DNA of 49,601 nt from Clostridia bacterium (GCA_017524445.1 JAFXVP010000051.1:1-49601); one strand, 5' to 3'. Counted from the first letter of the stretch, positions 24,448 to 33,139 are shown. The notes: generated by a model from the letters alone, not told the origin. Translations and numbers: made by a program.

Positions 24448-25230
24448 TTATTGCGCGAGCACACGCCGGATCTCCGGCAGCGCTTCCGACGCTGCGGCTC
24501 TGCCGATCGCGATGCACTCCGCGGCGTCGTGCGGAACGATGCGCCCCATAAACGAGACGTCCGGACGGATCAGCACGTCCGCCCCGAACGGCTTCAGCCG
24601 GTCGATCGCCGCGCGCATGATGTCCACGGAACGGAACGCGACCGTAAACGCCTTCGGACGATTCGGAGTATACGGCGCCGAAATGGAAAGATCGACGCCG
24701 ATCACGACGTCCGCGCCGTTTTCCCGCAGAATATCAACGGGAACCGATTCGACCGTGCCGCCGTCGATATAGGTCACACCGCCGATCGTGACCGGATGCA
24801 GCAGCGCGGGGATCGCAATGCTTGCGCGGACCGCCTCGGAAAGCTTTCCTTCGTGCAGATAGCGCGTCTCGCCGGTGTCGATATCGACCGCCGAGCACCA
24901 GAAGGGCACGCATGTTTCGGAGAACGAACGGTTGTCCGTTACGGTCTCGCAAAGCTTTTGAAACTTTTTTCCGGAAAACAAGCCGGCGCGAAACGGGTTC
25001 GCGGGATCGAGCACATCGCGCTTTCTGAGCCCCGTCGCAAACCTGCCGAGCGCGTAAAGGTCCATTTCCGCCGCGTACGCCGCGCCGACGAACGCGCCGA
25101 CCGACGCGCCGGAAACGAAATCGATCGGAATATTCGCCTCCTCCAGAACCTGCAGTATGCCGATATGCGCCATACCGCGCATCCCGCCCGAACCGAGCGC
25201 GACGCCGATGAGTTTTCTTTTCCGCTGCAT
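24448..25230 (-). CDS. ylbK: Patatin-like phospholipase (YlbK/RssA family)
   Basis: A 260-residue cytoplasmic serine hydrolase of the patatin family. The oxyanion loop is GSGGMRG (residues 13-19), the nucleophile elbow GASVG has Ser 43, and the dyad Asp 156 lies in DGG. It should act as a lipid acyl hydrolase; the natural substrate of YlbK-type enzymes is not known. The ATG at 25230 follows GGAGGG; the open frame upstream to 25320 crosses the promoter region and lacks a ribosome site. It is the first gene of a two-gene operon with ylbJ and diverges from the DUF975 gene. Confidence 0.88.
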   Translation of the reverse strand: MQRKRKLIGVALGSGGMRGMAHIGILQVLEEANIPIDFVSGASVGAFVGAAYAAEMDLYALGRFATGLRKRDVLDPANPFRAGLFSGKKFQKLCETVTDNRSFSETCVPFWCSAVDIDTGETRYLHEGKLSEAVRASIAIPALLHPVTIGGVTYIDGGTVESVPVDILRENGADVVIGVDLSISAPYTPNRPKAFTVAFRSVDIMRAAIDRLKPFGADVLIRPDVSFMGRIVPHDAAECIAIGRAAASEALPEIRRVLAQ

Positions 25231-25287
25231 ATCATCCCTCCGGAATATTTTTCGAATAGTATAAGAGCGAGCCGTCATTTTATTCGA

Positions 25288-25316
25288 TAGACAAATCAGA
25301 TGCGACATGATATAAT
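25288..25316 (+). promoter_or_regulatory. Promoter of the DUF975 gene
   Basis: -35 TAGACA (25288-25293), 17 bases, consensus -10 TATAAT (25311-25316) preceded by TGA (extended -10). A ribosome site AAAGGAG follows at 25330-25336. Confidence 0.7.
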
Positions 25317-25346
25317 ACAATAAGTCAAGAAAGGAGAGTTTTCATT

Positions 25347-26060
25347 ATGATCGGAATGGTTAAGGAAAGAGCAAGAGCAGCGCTGAACCTGCGGTATTGG
25401 CCGATCGTCGGGATCGAGTTGATCGCAGGCGCGCTGATGGGCGGAGTAAGCGGTTTCTCCGGCAGCGTCAGCGGCAACAACTCGCGGATGAATGAACTCA
25501 TGGAGAACCCGCAGTTCCGAACGATCATGCTGGCGATCCTCGGCATCACGTTAGCCGTCAGCGTCGTAGGCATCCTGTACACGTTTTTGTTCGGCAACGT
25601 AATCAAGGTCGGTATTTCCGGGATTCGTCTCAAGGCGTACCGCAAGGAGACGTTCCGGATCGTCGAACTGTTTTCCGGCCTGAAACAGTATAAGAGGATC
25701 GTCGGCACGATGGCGCTGTATACGCTGTTTGTCACGCTCGGCTTTATGTGCTTCATCGTCCCGGGCATCATCGTTGCACTGGGACTCTTTGAAGTTCCGT
25801 ATCTGCTGAACGAGGATCCGTCGCTGTCCGGTATGGACGCGATCCGTCGTTCCTGGGAGAATATGAAAGGGCATAAGGGCGAGTTGTTCGGTCTCGCCAT
25901 GTCGTTCTTCGGCTGGATCATGCTGACGATCCTGACGCTCGGCGTCCTTGCGATCTTCTACACGGGACCGTATATGGCGCTTGCGGAAGCGGGCTACTAT
26001 CACGAACTGCATCACAGCGTGAACGCGGAGACCTTCACGGCGGACAGCTTTCACGAATAA
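25347..26060 (+). CDS. DUF975 family membrane protein
   Basis: A 237-residue integral membrane protein with about five hydrophobic segments. The family end is clear: RRSWENMKGHKGELFGLAMS, FFGWIMLTILTLGVLAIF and GPYMALAEAGYYHEL. The function of DUF975 proteins is unknown; they are widespread in Firmicutes. The start follows AAAGGAG by 10 bases. It is transcribed alone from the promoter at 25288 and closed by the hairpin at 26078. Confidence 0.82.
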   Translation: MIGMVKERARAALNLRYWPIVGIELIAGALMGGVSGFSGSVSGNNSRMNELMENPQFRTIMLAILGITLAVSVVGILYTFLFGNVIKVGISGIRLKAYRKETFRIVELFSGLKQYKRIVGTMALYTLFVTLGFMCFIVPGIIVALGLFEVPYLLNEDPSLSGMDAIRRSWENMKGHKGELFGLAMSFFGWIMLTILTLGVLAIFYTGPYMALAEAGYYHELHHSVNAETFTADSFHE

Positions 26061-26077
26061 TTGACGCAAAAGAAACG

Positions 26078-26110
26078 GAACCGATCGCAGACTGCGGTCG
26101 GTTCTTGTAA
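26078..26110 (+). terminator. Terminator of the DUF975 gene
   Basis: 11-base stem GAACCGATCGC / GCGGTCGGTTC (one G-U pair) with loop AGACT, followed by a weak TTGT tail. Confidence 0.65.
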
Positions 26111-26117
26111 TACAGAA

Positions 26118-26145
26118 CGCCCGATCCGAATGATCGGATCGGGCG
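26118..26145. terminator. Hairpin after fba (likely terminator on the minus strand)
   Basis: Perfect 12-base stem CGCCCGATCCGA / TCGGATCGGGCG with loop ATGA, 15 bases beyond the fba stop. The T run on either side is poor, so termination may be partial. Confidence 0.6.
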
Positions 26146-26160
26146 CGGTTTATAAGATAA

Positions 26161-27144
26161 TCAGGCTTTGCCGTTGCAGCCGAGAACGTCGACGAGCTTG
26201 TGCTGGACCATCTTCTGGATCGCGGCGCGCGCGGGCTTCAGATACTGACGCGGGTCGAAGTGATCCGGATGCTCGTTGAAGTACTGACGGATGCATGCCG
26301 TCATCGCAAGGCGCAGGTCGCTGTCGATGTTGATCTTGCAGACCGCCATGCGCGCGGCTTCACGAAGCTGTTCCTCGGGGATGCCGACCGCGTCGGGCAT
26401 CTTGCCGCCGTTTTCGTTGATGATCCTGACGAACTCCTGCGGAACGGAGGAAGAACCGTGCAGAACGATCGGGAAGCCCGGCAGACGCTTTTCGACTTCG
26501 CGGAGGATGTCGAAGCGGAGGGGCGGCGGAACGAGCAGGCCCTGCTCATTGCGCGTGCACTGCGCCGCGGTGAACTTATATGCGCCGTGGCTCGTGCCGA
26601 TGGCGATCGCCAGCGAGTCGCAGCCGGTGCGCTCGACGAATTCCTGCACGTCGTCCGGATGCGTATAGGAGGAGTCCTCCGCGGAGACATTGACCTCGTC
26701 CTCGACGCCGGCAAGCGTACCGAGCTCCGCTTCGACGACCACGCCGTGATCGTGCGCATATTCGACGACCTGCTTGGTGATCGCGATGTTCTCCTCGAGC
26801 GGCAGACCGGACTTGTCGATCATGACGGAGGTGAAGCCGCCGTCGATGCAGCTCTTGCAAAGCTCGAAGCTGTCACCGTGGTCCAGATGGACGCAGATCG
26901 GCAGGTCAAAGCCTGCGTTCTGCTCGGCGTCCTCGATCGCCGCTTCGATGAGCTTCATCAGGTAGATGTGGTTTGCGTAAGCGCGTGCACCCTTCGATAC
27001 CTGCAGGATCAGAGGAGCGCGTTCCGCGATCGCCGCGGCGGTGATGCCCTGGATGATCTCCATGTTGTTGACGTTGAACGCGCCGATCGCGTATCCGCCG
27101 GCGTACGCCTTTTTGAACATTTCGGTGCTTGTTACGATTGCCAT
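26161..27144 (-). CDS. fba: Class II fructose-1,6-bisphosphate aldolase
   Basis: Cleaves fructose-1,6-bisphosphate to dihydroxyacetone phosphate and glyceraldehyde-3-phosphate in glycolysis. The 327-residue protein has the class II zinc and substrate motifs: GAFNVNNMEIIQ near the start, VHLDHGDSFE with the catalytic Asp and zinc His, VVVEAELG with a zinc-ligand Glu, AIGTSHGAYK, and VLHGSSSVPQE with another zinc His. KINIDSDLRLA binds phosphate. The ATG at 27144 lies 9 bases after AAGGAGA; a TTG at 27150 is too close. Its promoter shares a -35 hexamer with that of the divergent glycosyltransferase. Confidence 0.95.
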   Translation of the reverse strand: MAIVTSTEMFKKAYAGGYAIGAFNVNNMEIIQGITAAAIAERAPLILQVSKGARAYANHIYLMKLIEAAIEDAEQNAGFDLPICVHLDHGDSFELCKSCIDGGFTSVMIDKSGLPLEENIAITKQVVEYAHDHGVVVEAELGTLAGVEDEVNVSAEDSSYTHPDDVQEFVERTGCDSLAIAIGTSHGAYKFTAAQCTRNEQGLLVPPPLRFDILREVEKRLPGFPIVLHGSSSVPQEFVRIINENGGKMPDAVGIPEEQLREAARMAVCKINIDSDLRLAMTACIRQYFNEHPDHFDPRQYLKPARAAIQKMVQHKLVDVLGCNGKA

Positions 27145-27179
27145 TGCCAAATATCTCCTTATCTTAAGATTCTGGCTTT

Positions 27180-27208
27180 ATTATATATCCGCGAAAAAGG
27201 AATTGCAA
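27180..27208 (-). promoter_or_regulatory. Promoter of fba
   Basis: On the minus strand: -35 TTGCAA (27203-27208), 17 bases, consensus -10 TATAAT (27180-27185). The -35 is self-complementary and is also the -35 of the promoter facing the other way. Confidence 0.75.
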
Positions 27209-27231
27209 CCCAAACTTTTTTGGGCTATAAT
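27203..27231 (+). promoter_or_regulatory. Promoter of the glycosyltransferase, sharing its -35 with fba
   Basis: -35 TTGCAA (27203-27208), 17 bases, consensus -10 TATAAT (27226-27231). The spacer contains the inverted repeat CCCAAA / TTTGGG, which could be an operator. Polymerase cannot use both directions at once because the -35 is the same six base pairs. Confidence 0.75.
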
Positions 27232-27256
27232 GATAAAAAAGAGTTCGGAGGCAATT

Positions 27257-28201
27257 ATGGCTGAAAAAATGCTGTCTTTGATCATACCCGTCTATTATGA
27301 GGAAGAGGTCCTGATGGAATCCTACCGCCGCATGGACGCCGCGATGCGATCGACGGGTCATCCGTATGAGATCATCTACGTGAACGACGGCAGCTGCGAC
27401 GGCACGATGAAGCAGCTTCGCACCCTTGCGAAGGAGCACCCGGATACCGTCAGGGTGTATTCCTTCTCGCGCAATTTCGGGCACCAGCTCGCCGTGACCT
27501 GCGGCATGGATCACGCGAAGGGCGACGCGCTCATCATCATCGACGTCGACCTGCAGGATCCGCCCGAGCTGATCCCGAAAATGGTGGAACTGTGGAAGGA
27601 CGGCGCGGATATCGTCTACGGCAAACGCCTGAAGCGCAAAGGCGAGACCGTGTTCAAGAAGCTCACCGCAAAGCTCTATTATCGGCTCCTTTCGTGGATG
27701 AGCGCCTATCCGATCCCGCTCGACACCGGCGATTTCCGGCTTCTGGACCGCAAGGTAGCGAACGTATTCTTAAAGATGCGTGAGCAGGCAAGGTTTTTGC
27801 GCGGGATGTCCGCGTGGATGGGCTTTGAAGCCGTTCCGCTCGAGTACGTGCGCGAGGAACGCGCGGCGGGCAAGACGAAGTATACGCTGAAGAAGATGAT
27901 CAAACTTGCCTGCGACGGCATCTTCAACTTCTCATCGAAGCCGTTGGAACTGCCGTTCGGCTTCGGCGTCGCGCTCGGCGTGCTCGGCGTGCTCGGGCTC
28001 GTCGCAATGATCGTGCTGACCGCGATCTTCGGCGCGGGCTGCCCGCAGTGGCTCTGGGCGGTCGTCGGCGGCACGCTGGTCTTTGCGCTGCTGTTCTGCT
28101 TCGTCGGGATCCAGGGCATGTACCTCGGACGCATGTACGACGAGCTCAAGGACCGCCCGCTGTACATCGTCGCCGAGACGCTGAACACGGAAGATAAATG
28201 A
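27257..28201 (+). CDS. Family 2 glycosyltransferase with C-terminal membrane anchor
   Basis: A 314-residue enzyme of the GtrB/CsbB/DPM1-like group, which moves a sugar from a nucleotide donor to a polyprenyl-phosphate carrier. The catalytic domain covers residues 1 to about 225, with SLIIPVYYEEE, YVNDGSCDGT, DVDLQDPPE (metal-binding DxD-like) and the FSRNFGHQ segment. Two C-terminal membrane helices (about 235-260 and 270-295) anchor it. It starts after CGGAGG at 27246-27251. It diverges from fba with a shared -35 hexamer and ends at a strong terminator. The sugar and acceptor cannot be told. Confidence 0.88.
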   Translation: MAEKMLSLIIPVYYEEEVLMESYRRMDAAMRSTGHPYEIIYVNDGSCDGTMKQLRTLAKEHPDTVRVYSFSRNFGHQLAVTCGMDHAKGDALIIIDVDLQDPPELIPKMVELWKDGADIVYGKRLKRKGETVFKKLTAKLYYRLLSWMSAYPIPLDTGDFRLLDRKVANVFLKMREQARFLRGMSAWMGFEAVPLEYVREERAAGKTKYTLKKMIKLACDGIFNFSSKPLELPFGFGVALGVLGVLGLVAMIVLTAIFGAGCPQWLWAVVGGTLVFALLFCFVGIQGMYLGRMYDELKDRPLYIVAETLNTEDK

Positions 28202-28206
28202 GATAC

Positions 28207-28240
28207 AAAGCGCTTTGCCGTTTGAGGCGGAGCGCTTTTT
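28207..28240 (+). terminator. Terminator of the glycosyltransferase gene
   Basis: 13-base stem starting AAAGCGCT and closing AGCGCTTT, loop GTTTGA, with a T run. Confidence 0.85.
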
Positions 28241-28254
28241 GCATCCGTCGTTTC

Positions 28255-28283
28255 TTGACAGAACGCGGGGCAAACGGTATACT
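28255..28283 (+). promoter_or_regulatory. Promoter of the mscS operon
   Basis: Consensus -35 TTGACA (28255-28260), 17 bases, -10 TATACT (28278-28283). Transcription should run through mscS and the two following genes. Confidence 0.75.
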
Positions 28284-28315
28284 GTATATAATCTGACAAG
28301 GGAGGAAAACAATCG

Positions 28316-29224
28316 ATGAAATCGAAGTCCGCAAAGAAAAGATCGAACTCCAAGAAGTTCGGTGCGCTGCTTCGCGCGGTCATTCTGGCGGCGATCGCCG
28401 CACTGGTCTACTATCTCGGCAGGAGGTTCGGCGTCTTTGAGGAGATCCCGAAGCTCACCCTGAACGGCAAAGCGGTGCTCCGCGGGATCTTGATCCTGCT
28501 TGCCATGTTTGCGGCGGAAGGCATCATCCTGTTCCTTCTGAGTCTGCCGAATCCGAAAAACAACCGTCTCCGCACGATGCTCTCGCTTTCCAAGAACGTC
28601 CTGCGCTATGCGGTGATCCTTGCCGCGATCTGCGTTGCGCTGACGATCTTCAACGTCGATATTGTGACGATCCTTGCCGGTCTCGGAATTTTAGCCCTGA
28701 TCATCGGCTTCGGCGCTGAAAGTCTGATTGCCGACATCGTCACCGGCATGTTCATCCTGATCGACAATCAGTACAACATCGGCGACATCATCGAGGTCGA
28801 CGGCTTCCGCGGCACGGTCACGGAGATCAACGTGCGCTCGACCGTTCTGACAGACGTCGGCGGAAATATCAAGATCATCAACAATTCGGATATGAAGAAC
28901 GTCCTGAACCGCTCCGACAATTCTTCCAAGTCCGTTTCCGATTTCCCGATCCCGTATGAGACCGACATCGAGAAACTGGAGAAGAGCATCCCCGGGCTTC
29001 TGCAGGAGATCTACGAAAACAATCAGCCGCTGATGCTAAACGCGCCCGAATATCTCGGCGTCAACAAGCTGGACGACAGCGCGGTCGTGCTGCGGTTCAC
29101 CGTAGACGTTCGGGAGGGCGATATCTATATGGGCGCGCGCGCGCTGAACCACGATCTGTTCGTCGGCATGCGCAAGCTCGGCGTTGAGGTGCCGTTCCCG
29201 CAGATCGACGTGCATCAGAAATGA
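28316..29224 (+). CDS. Small-conductance mechanosensitive channel, MscS family
   Basis: A 302-residue channel that opens under membrane tension and releases solutes in hypo-osmotic shock. A basic N terminus and three membrane segments precede the pore-lining helix (ILAGLGILALIIGFGAESLIADIVTGMFILIDN). The beta domain follows (YNIGDIIEVDGFRGTVTEI), then the vestibule region ending FPQIDVHQK. The start follows GGGAGG. Its last codon overlaps the start of the next gene as ATGA, so a stalk protein is made together with the channel. The channel assignment is firm; the link to the partner gene is unexplained. Confidence 0.9.
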   Translation: MKSKSAKKRSNSKKFGALLRAVILAAIAALVYYLGRRFGVFEEIPKLTLNGKAVLRGILILLAMFAAEGIILFLLSLPNPKNNRLRTMLSLSKNVLRYAVILAAICVALTIFNVDIVTILAGLGILALIIGFGAESLIADIVTGMFILIDNQYNIGDIIEVDGFRGTVTEINVRSTVLTDVGGNIKIINNSDMKNVLNRSDNSSKSVSDFPIPYETDIEKLEKSIPGLLQEIYENNQPLMLNAPEYLGVNKLDDSAVVLRFTVDVREGDIYMGARALNHDLFVGMRKLGVEVPFPQIDVHQK

Positions 29225-30294
29225 GGGAAAACGTTCACGAGCTGAACAGGATCCCGACGGAATTTCACGAAAACGGCGCTCCGGAGTTACCGGAGCTGCC
29301 CGATGAATTCAATCGGTTCCCGCGACCGGCGAAGGCGAAGGAAGATCGTTCCCGCCTTTGCAGGATCATGTTGCTTCTTGCTGTGGCCGGATTCGTGACG
29401 CTCGGCATATTTGCGCCGCTGCTTCCGGAAAACAATCCGGCGGAGGCGGAAGCGGTACAGACGGAGAAAACGGAAACACCGGAACCGACAGCATTGCCAA
29501 CAGCGGTCCCGACGGCTGTACCGACGCCAGCGCCTACACCGGAGCCGACCGCAGAACCGACGCCGGAACCCACCCCGGGCGTGGACGTCATCTTCTATCG
29601 CACGTCACAGGTCTATTCTGCTGCGCTGCATCTGTATGCACCGGAGAGGATCGCGGACGTTACATTCCGTTTCCGCCATTCGCTCAGCGGAGACGTCGCG
29701 CTTGAAGTAAAGCTTACGCCGGAGGAGATCGCAAGCGGCACGTATGTTTCGGATCCCTTTGACGCAAACGGATTCCTCTTTGCGCATATGCCGGAAAATC
29801 CGGATCCGTATGCGGAGCCGGAGGTAACAATGGAGACCTTGTTCACGGTTCAGACGGACAACGGCGACGAAACGTTCGAAATCGAGAGCGCTGCGGAAGC
29901 CGAACCGTGGGTCAACGTCAACTATGACAGCGAAGAGGACGTCGGCGGGATCATTGAGATGATGTACGGTACGGTATATCCGGACTGTTTTGTCGTTCGC
30001 ATTGAGGAAGCGAAGACGTTCCCGCTGCGCGTCGTGTTCGGTGACGATCCCGAAGTGCTGGATCAGGGGGACATTTTGATCACGATCTCAGCAGGGGGCG
30101 AGGTGCTGACGGGCGAATTCGATCCGACGGCTGTCTACTTTGATGAATATGACGGCGAAAGGATGTATTACGTCGTGATTGCCGTTCCGCGGCCCGAGAG
30201 CTTCCCCGAACACGGCACGGCGGAGATCCTGATACGGCAAAAGCTGACGGATCATGATTATATCCACGAACGGAGAAAGACGATCACGTATTGA
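29221..30294 (+). CDS. Single-pass membrane protein with LPDEFNR motif and Pro/Thr stalk (paralogue 1)
   Basis: Unknown family. The 357-residue protein has a cytoplasmic N terminus of about 47 residues with LPDEFNR, one membrane helix (about 48-66, IMLLLAVAGFVTLGIFAPL), a Pro/Thr/Glu stalk (about 75-118, many EPTPEPT-like repeats) and an extracellular domain of about 235 residues, probably beta-rich and acidic, that I do not recognise. There is no signal peptide, and the cytoplasmic N terminus is conserved with the next gene. It overlaps mscS by 4 bases. I infer surface display or a sensor linked to the channel; neither is shown. Confidence 0.75.
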   Translation: MRENVHELNRIPTEFHENGAPELPELPDEFNRFPRPAKAKEDRSRLCRIMLLLAVAGFVTLGIFAPLLPENNPAEAEAVQTEKTETPEPTALPTAVPTAVPTPAPTPEPTAEPTPEPTPGVDVIFYRTSQVYSAALHLYAPERIADVTFRFRHSLSGDVALEVKLTPEEIASGTYVSDPFDANGFLFAHMPENPDPYAEPEVTMETLFTVQTDNGDETFEIESAAEAEPWVNVNYDSEEDVGGIIEMMYGTVYPDCFVVRIEEAKTFPLRVVFGDDPEVLDQGDILITISAGGEVLTGEFDPTAVYFDEYDGERMYYVVIAVPRPESFPEHGTAEILIRQKLTDHDYIHERRKTITY

Positions 30295-30321
30295 CCGTTT
30301 GGAGATAGGGACGGATCGGAC

Positions 30322-31761
30322 ATGAGAAGGAACATCGAAGAGATCAATCAGATATCGCCGGAGTTGCCGAATGACGGCGCAAAGGAATTTGCGCCGCTTC
30401 CGGACGAGTTTAATCGCGATACGCCGACTGCAAAGACGGAAAAGAGAAAACCGTCGTCGATCCGGAAGATCATGCTGTATCTCGCGTCCATCGGCGTCGT
30501 CACGCTCGGCGTCATCACGCCGATCACACGCGTGAACCCGCCGGAGACGAATGCGGTTGCCGTCGTGAGTATGACGCCGTCGCCTGCGCCTGCCGCAACG
30601 CCGGAAGCTGGACCGATCATCACGCCGGCCGCAACGGCCCGCCCGACGGCAGCGCCGACCTCGGCGCCGACCGAAGCGCCTACGCAGATCCCGACGCCCA
30701 CGCCGACCCGAACGCCTACGCCGACGCCTACACCGACGCCGACGCCGACCCCGCGGATGACGGGACAGATCCATATCACGATTTATTCCGAGGTCTTTGA
30801 TCTGGACACGGCAATGCGCGGCGCGTATCCGAGCACGGTCCTTTCGGATGAAACGCTTGCGGCGGAGACGTTTACCGAATATCCGCTTCCGCCGCTGCCC
30901 GAACAGGACGGATATCATGCGATCGGCTACGTGCTGACAAGCACCAGCGGACTGGCGTATCTGGATACGCTGTATACCGGCGAAGAACAGCCGCACGTGA
31001 TCGGTACAATCGCGCTCGGAGAAACGCTGACGGCGGACGATCTCGGGATCGTGCCGAAGAACGTGGAGGGCGTGTACAACGCGGAGATCCACGTCATCTG
31101 GACGGCGGACGAGCCGAACGATTTCAACCTCGAATTTTACGACGAAACGTTGTTCGACGAATACTACATCTGGTTCCCGTCCTATTCCGAACAGCTCTGC
31201 TATCTTGCGGTGTTCCCGACGCCGGTACGGAGGGACAAGACCTTTGCCGGCTGGTGCGACGCGGACGGGCATATGATCGATGCGGTCACGTATTATGACT
31301 TTTTCGAAAAACTGCCCGATGCGGAGACGATCGATAATCGCAACATGAAGAGACCGACACCCTGCAAGGTTTATGCCTGCTGGTCGGACGGCTCCGGCGG
31401 CGCGCCCGAACCGACGCCGAAACCGAGACCGACGCCGAGACCGACGCCGAGACCGACGCCGAGACCGACGCCGCTTCCGACCAACCCGCCGCCCACGCCG
31501 ACACCGGTTTATTACAGGGTTGTCTGCAAAGGATGCGGATTCTCAAAAGGCAGTACGGGCGGCTCGAAGTCGGTTGCAAGAGGAACGAGAGTGACGGTTT
31601 ACGGATCCACCGAGATGGATACTTCCGTGATCTTCGATGTCAACGGCGAATACCACAACGTAAATTGGTATACGTCCGACGTGAGCACGACGACGGTAAC
31701 ATACTGGTATCGTTACACCTTCACTGTGACAGAGGACACCATCGTCAGTTTCTTCTATTGA
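30322..31761 (+). CDS. Single-pass membrane protein with LPDEFNR motif and long PT-repeat stalks (paralogue 2)
   Basis: A 479-residue paralogue of the preceding protein. The cytoplasmic part again has LPDEFNR (about residues 26-32) and is followed by a helix with VVTLGV (about 49-66), aligning almost without gaps. The stalk is longer and ends in a run of PT dipeptides (about 80-145). The outer part contains an InlB-like repeat, KTFAGWCDADGHMIDAVTYY, and a second stalk of PTPR repeats encoded by four copies of the 12-mer CCGACGCCGAGA or close variants (31429-31476). A small C-terminal domain with CKGCGFSKGSTGGS follows. Starts 27 bases after paralogue 1. Function unknown. Confidence 0.75.
   Translation: MRRNIEEINQISPELPNDGAKEFAPLPDEFNRDTPTAKTEKRKPSSIRKIMLYLASIGVVTLGVITPITRVNPPETNAVAVVSMTPSPAPAATPEAGPIITPAATARPTAAPTSAPTEAPTQIPTPTPTRTPTPTPTPTPTPTPRMTGQIHITIYSEVFDLDTAMRGAYPSTVLSDETLAAETFTEYPLPPLPEQDGYHAIGYVLTSTSGLAYLDTLYTGEEQPHVIGTIALGETLTADDLGIVPKNVEGVYNAEIHVIWTADEPNDFNLEFYDETLFDEYYIWFPSYSEQLCYLAVFPTPVRRDKTFAGWCDADGHMIDAVTYYDFFEKLPDAETIDNRNMKRPTPCKVYACWSDGSGGAPEPTPKPRPTPRPTPRPTPRPTPLPTNPPPTPTPVYYRVVCKGCGFSKGSTGGSKSVARGTRVTVYGSTEMDTSVIFDVNGEYHNVNWYTSDVSTTTVTYWYRYTFTVTEDTIVSFFY
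31429..31476 (+). repeat. Tandem 12-base repeat encoding PTPR units
   Basis: Four consecutive copies of CCGACGCCGAGA, the last ending in CTT. In frame with the stalk of paralogue 2, so copy-number change would alter stalk length without a frameshift. Confidence 0.85.
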
Positions 31762-31791
31762 CGGATGAATGTTCTTTTCGCATCCGGTTTT
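31762..31791 (+). terminator. Weak terminator after the mscS operon
   Basis: Stem CGGATG (31762-31767) and CATCCG (31781-31786) with a 13-base loop, then GTTTTG. Confidence 0.5.
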
Positions 31792-31822
31792 GCGGACTTT
31801 ACGCAAATCTTACGCGAAACGC

Positions 31823-31851
31823 TTGCATTTTTCGCCCGTTTGTTGTACGAT
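31823..31851 (+). promoter_or_regulatory. Promoter of gapA
   Basis: -35 TTGCAT (31823-31828), 17 bases, -10 TACGAT (31846-31851). A CAGGAGG ribosome site follows at 31873-31879. Confidence 0.6.
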
Positions 31852-31888
31852 AGCAAAGGAAAAATATATTTTCAGGAGGTTATTCCAT

Positions 31889-32956
31889 ATGGTAAGAGTT
31901 GCAATCAACGGTTTCGGCAGAATCGGCCGTCTTGCGTTCCGTCAGATGTTCGGCGCAAAGGGCTACAAGATCGTCGCGATCAACGACCTGACCAGCCCGG
32001 CGATGCTGGCGCATCTTTTGAAGTATGACACCGCACAGAAGGGTTACTGCGGCGTGATCGGCGAGAACAAGCACACCGTTACGTCCAAGGAACCCGAGTT
32101 CGAAGAAGACGGCAAGACCGTAAAGGTCCCCGGCTCCATCACAGTGGACGGCACGGAGATCACCATCTACGCGGAGCCCAAGGCACAGAATTTGCCGTGG
32201 AAAAAGCTGCGCGTCGACGTCGTGCTCGAGTGCACCGGTTTCTACACCAGCAAGGCAAAGGCGCAGGCGCACATTGACGCAGGCGCAAAGAAGGTCGTCA
32301 TTTCCGCGCCGGCAGGCAACGATCTGCCCACCATCGTCTTCAACGTCAACAACGAAGTTCTGACCAAGGAAGACAAGATCATCTCCGCGGCAAGCTGCAC
32401 CACGAACTGCCTCGCGCCGATGACCAAAGCGCTGAACGACAACTTCCCGATCGTTTCCGGCATCATGACCACGGTCCACGCGTACACCGGCGACCAGATG
32501 ATCCTCGACGGTCCGCATCGCAAGGGTGACCTGCAGCGTGCACGCGCGGGCGCGGCGAACATCGTTCCGAACAGCACCGGCGCGGCGAAGGCGATCGGTC
32601 TCGTTATTCCGGAACTGAACGGCAAGCTGATCGGCTCCGCACAGCGCGTCCCGGTCGCGACCGGCTCCACCACGATCCTCGTTGCGGTCGTCAAGGGCAA
32701 GGACGTCACCAAGGAAGCGGTCAACGCGGCAATGAAGTCGCAGGCGAGCGAATCCTTCGGCTACACCACCGAGAAGCTCGTTTCCTCCGACATCATCGGC
32801 ATGACCTACGGCTCGCTGTTCGACGCGAACCAGACCATGGTCCAGAAGATCGACGACGACACCTATCAGGTACAGGTCGTGTCCTGGTACGACAACGAGA
32901 ACAGCTACACCAGCCAGATGGTCCGCACCATCAAGTACTTCGCAGAGCTTAAGTAA
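31889..32956 (+). CDS. gapA: Glyceraldehyde-3-phosphate dehydrogenase (type I)
   Basis: Oxidises glyceraldehyde-3-phosphate to 1,3-bisphosphoglycerate with NAD+ in glycolysis. The 355-residue protein begins [18 protein letters not shown] (NAD-binding Rossmann motif). It has the active-site [12 protein letters not shown] with catalytic Cys, the His partner in [10 protein letters not shown], the [19 protein letters not shown] loop, and the closing [13 protein letters not shown]. It is slightly longer than most (about 335) owing to insertions in the first third. The ATG at 31889 has a near-perfect ribosome site; the frame extends upstream but without one. Monocistronic. Confidence 0.95.
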   Translation: MVRVAINGFGRIGRLAFRQMFGAKGYKIVAINDLTSPAMLAHLLKYDTAQKGYCGVIGENKHTVTSKEPEFEEDGKTVKVPGSITVDGTEITIYAEPKAQNLPWKKLRVDVVLECTGFYTSKAKAQAHIDAGAKKVVISAPAGNDLPTIVFNVNNEVLTKEDKIISAASCTTNCLAPMTKALNDNFPIVSGIMTTVHAYTGDQMILDGPHRKGDLQRARAGAANIVPNSTGAAKAIGLVIPELNGKLIGSAQRVPVATGSTTILVAVVKGKDVTKEAVNAAMKSQASESFGYTTEKLVSSDIIGMTYGSLFDANQTMVQKIDDDTYQVQVVSWYDNENSYTSQMVRTIKYFAELK

Positions 32957-32966
32957 GCAGATTCAC

Positions 32967-32999
32967 CGCCCGAAGGGAGATCCCCTTCGGGCGTTTTTT
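32967..32999 (+). terminator. Terminator of gapA
   Basis: Perfect 11-base stem CGCCCGAAGGG / CCCTTCGGGCG, loop AGATC, followed by six T residues. Confidence 0.9.
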
Positions 33000-33139
33000 G
33001 CACAAATACCAAAAGGTGTGACGGGAGAACAACCATGCTCCGGCGAGCGGACACATATACACCATGTGGACGAAATATCGAATTCATCCCACGCTAACCG
33101 TCCCCTTGACAACGATTGTAAAGGCAGGAGGTATGAAAA

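Noticed and set aside
26200..27264. 354-codon plus-strand frame
   Set aside because: Antisense to fba and running through the divergent promoter region; shadow frame.
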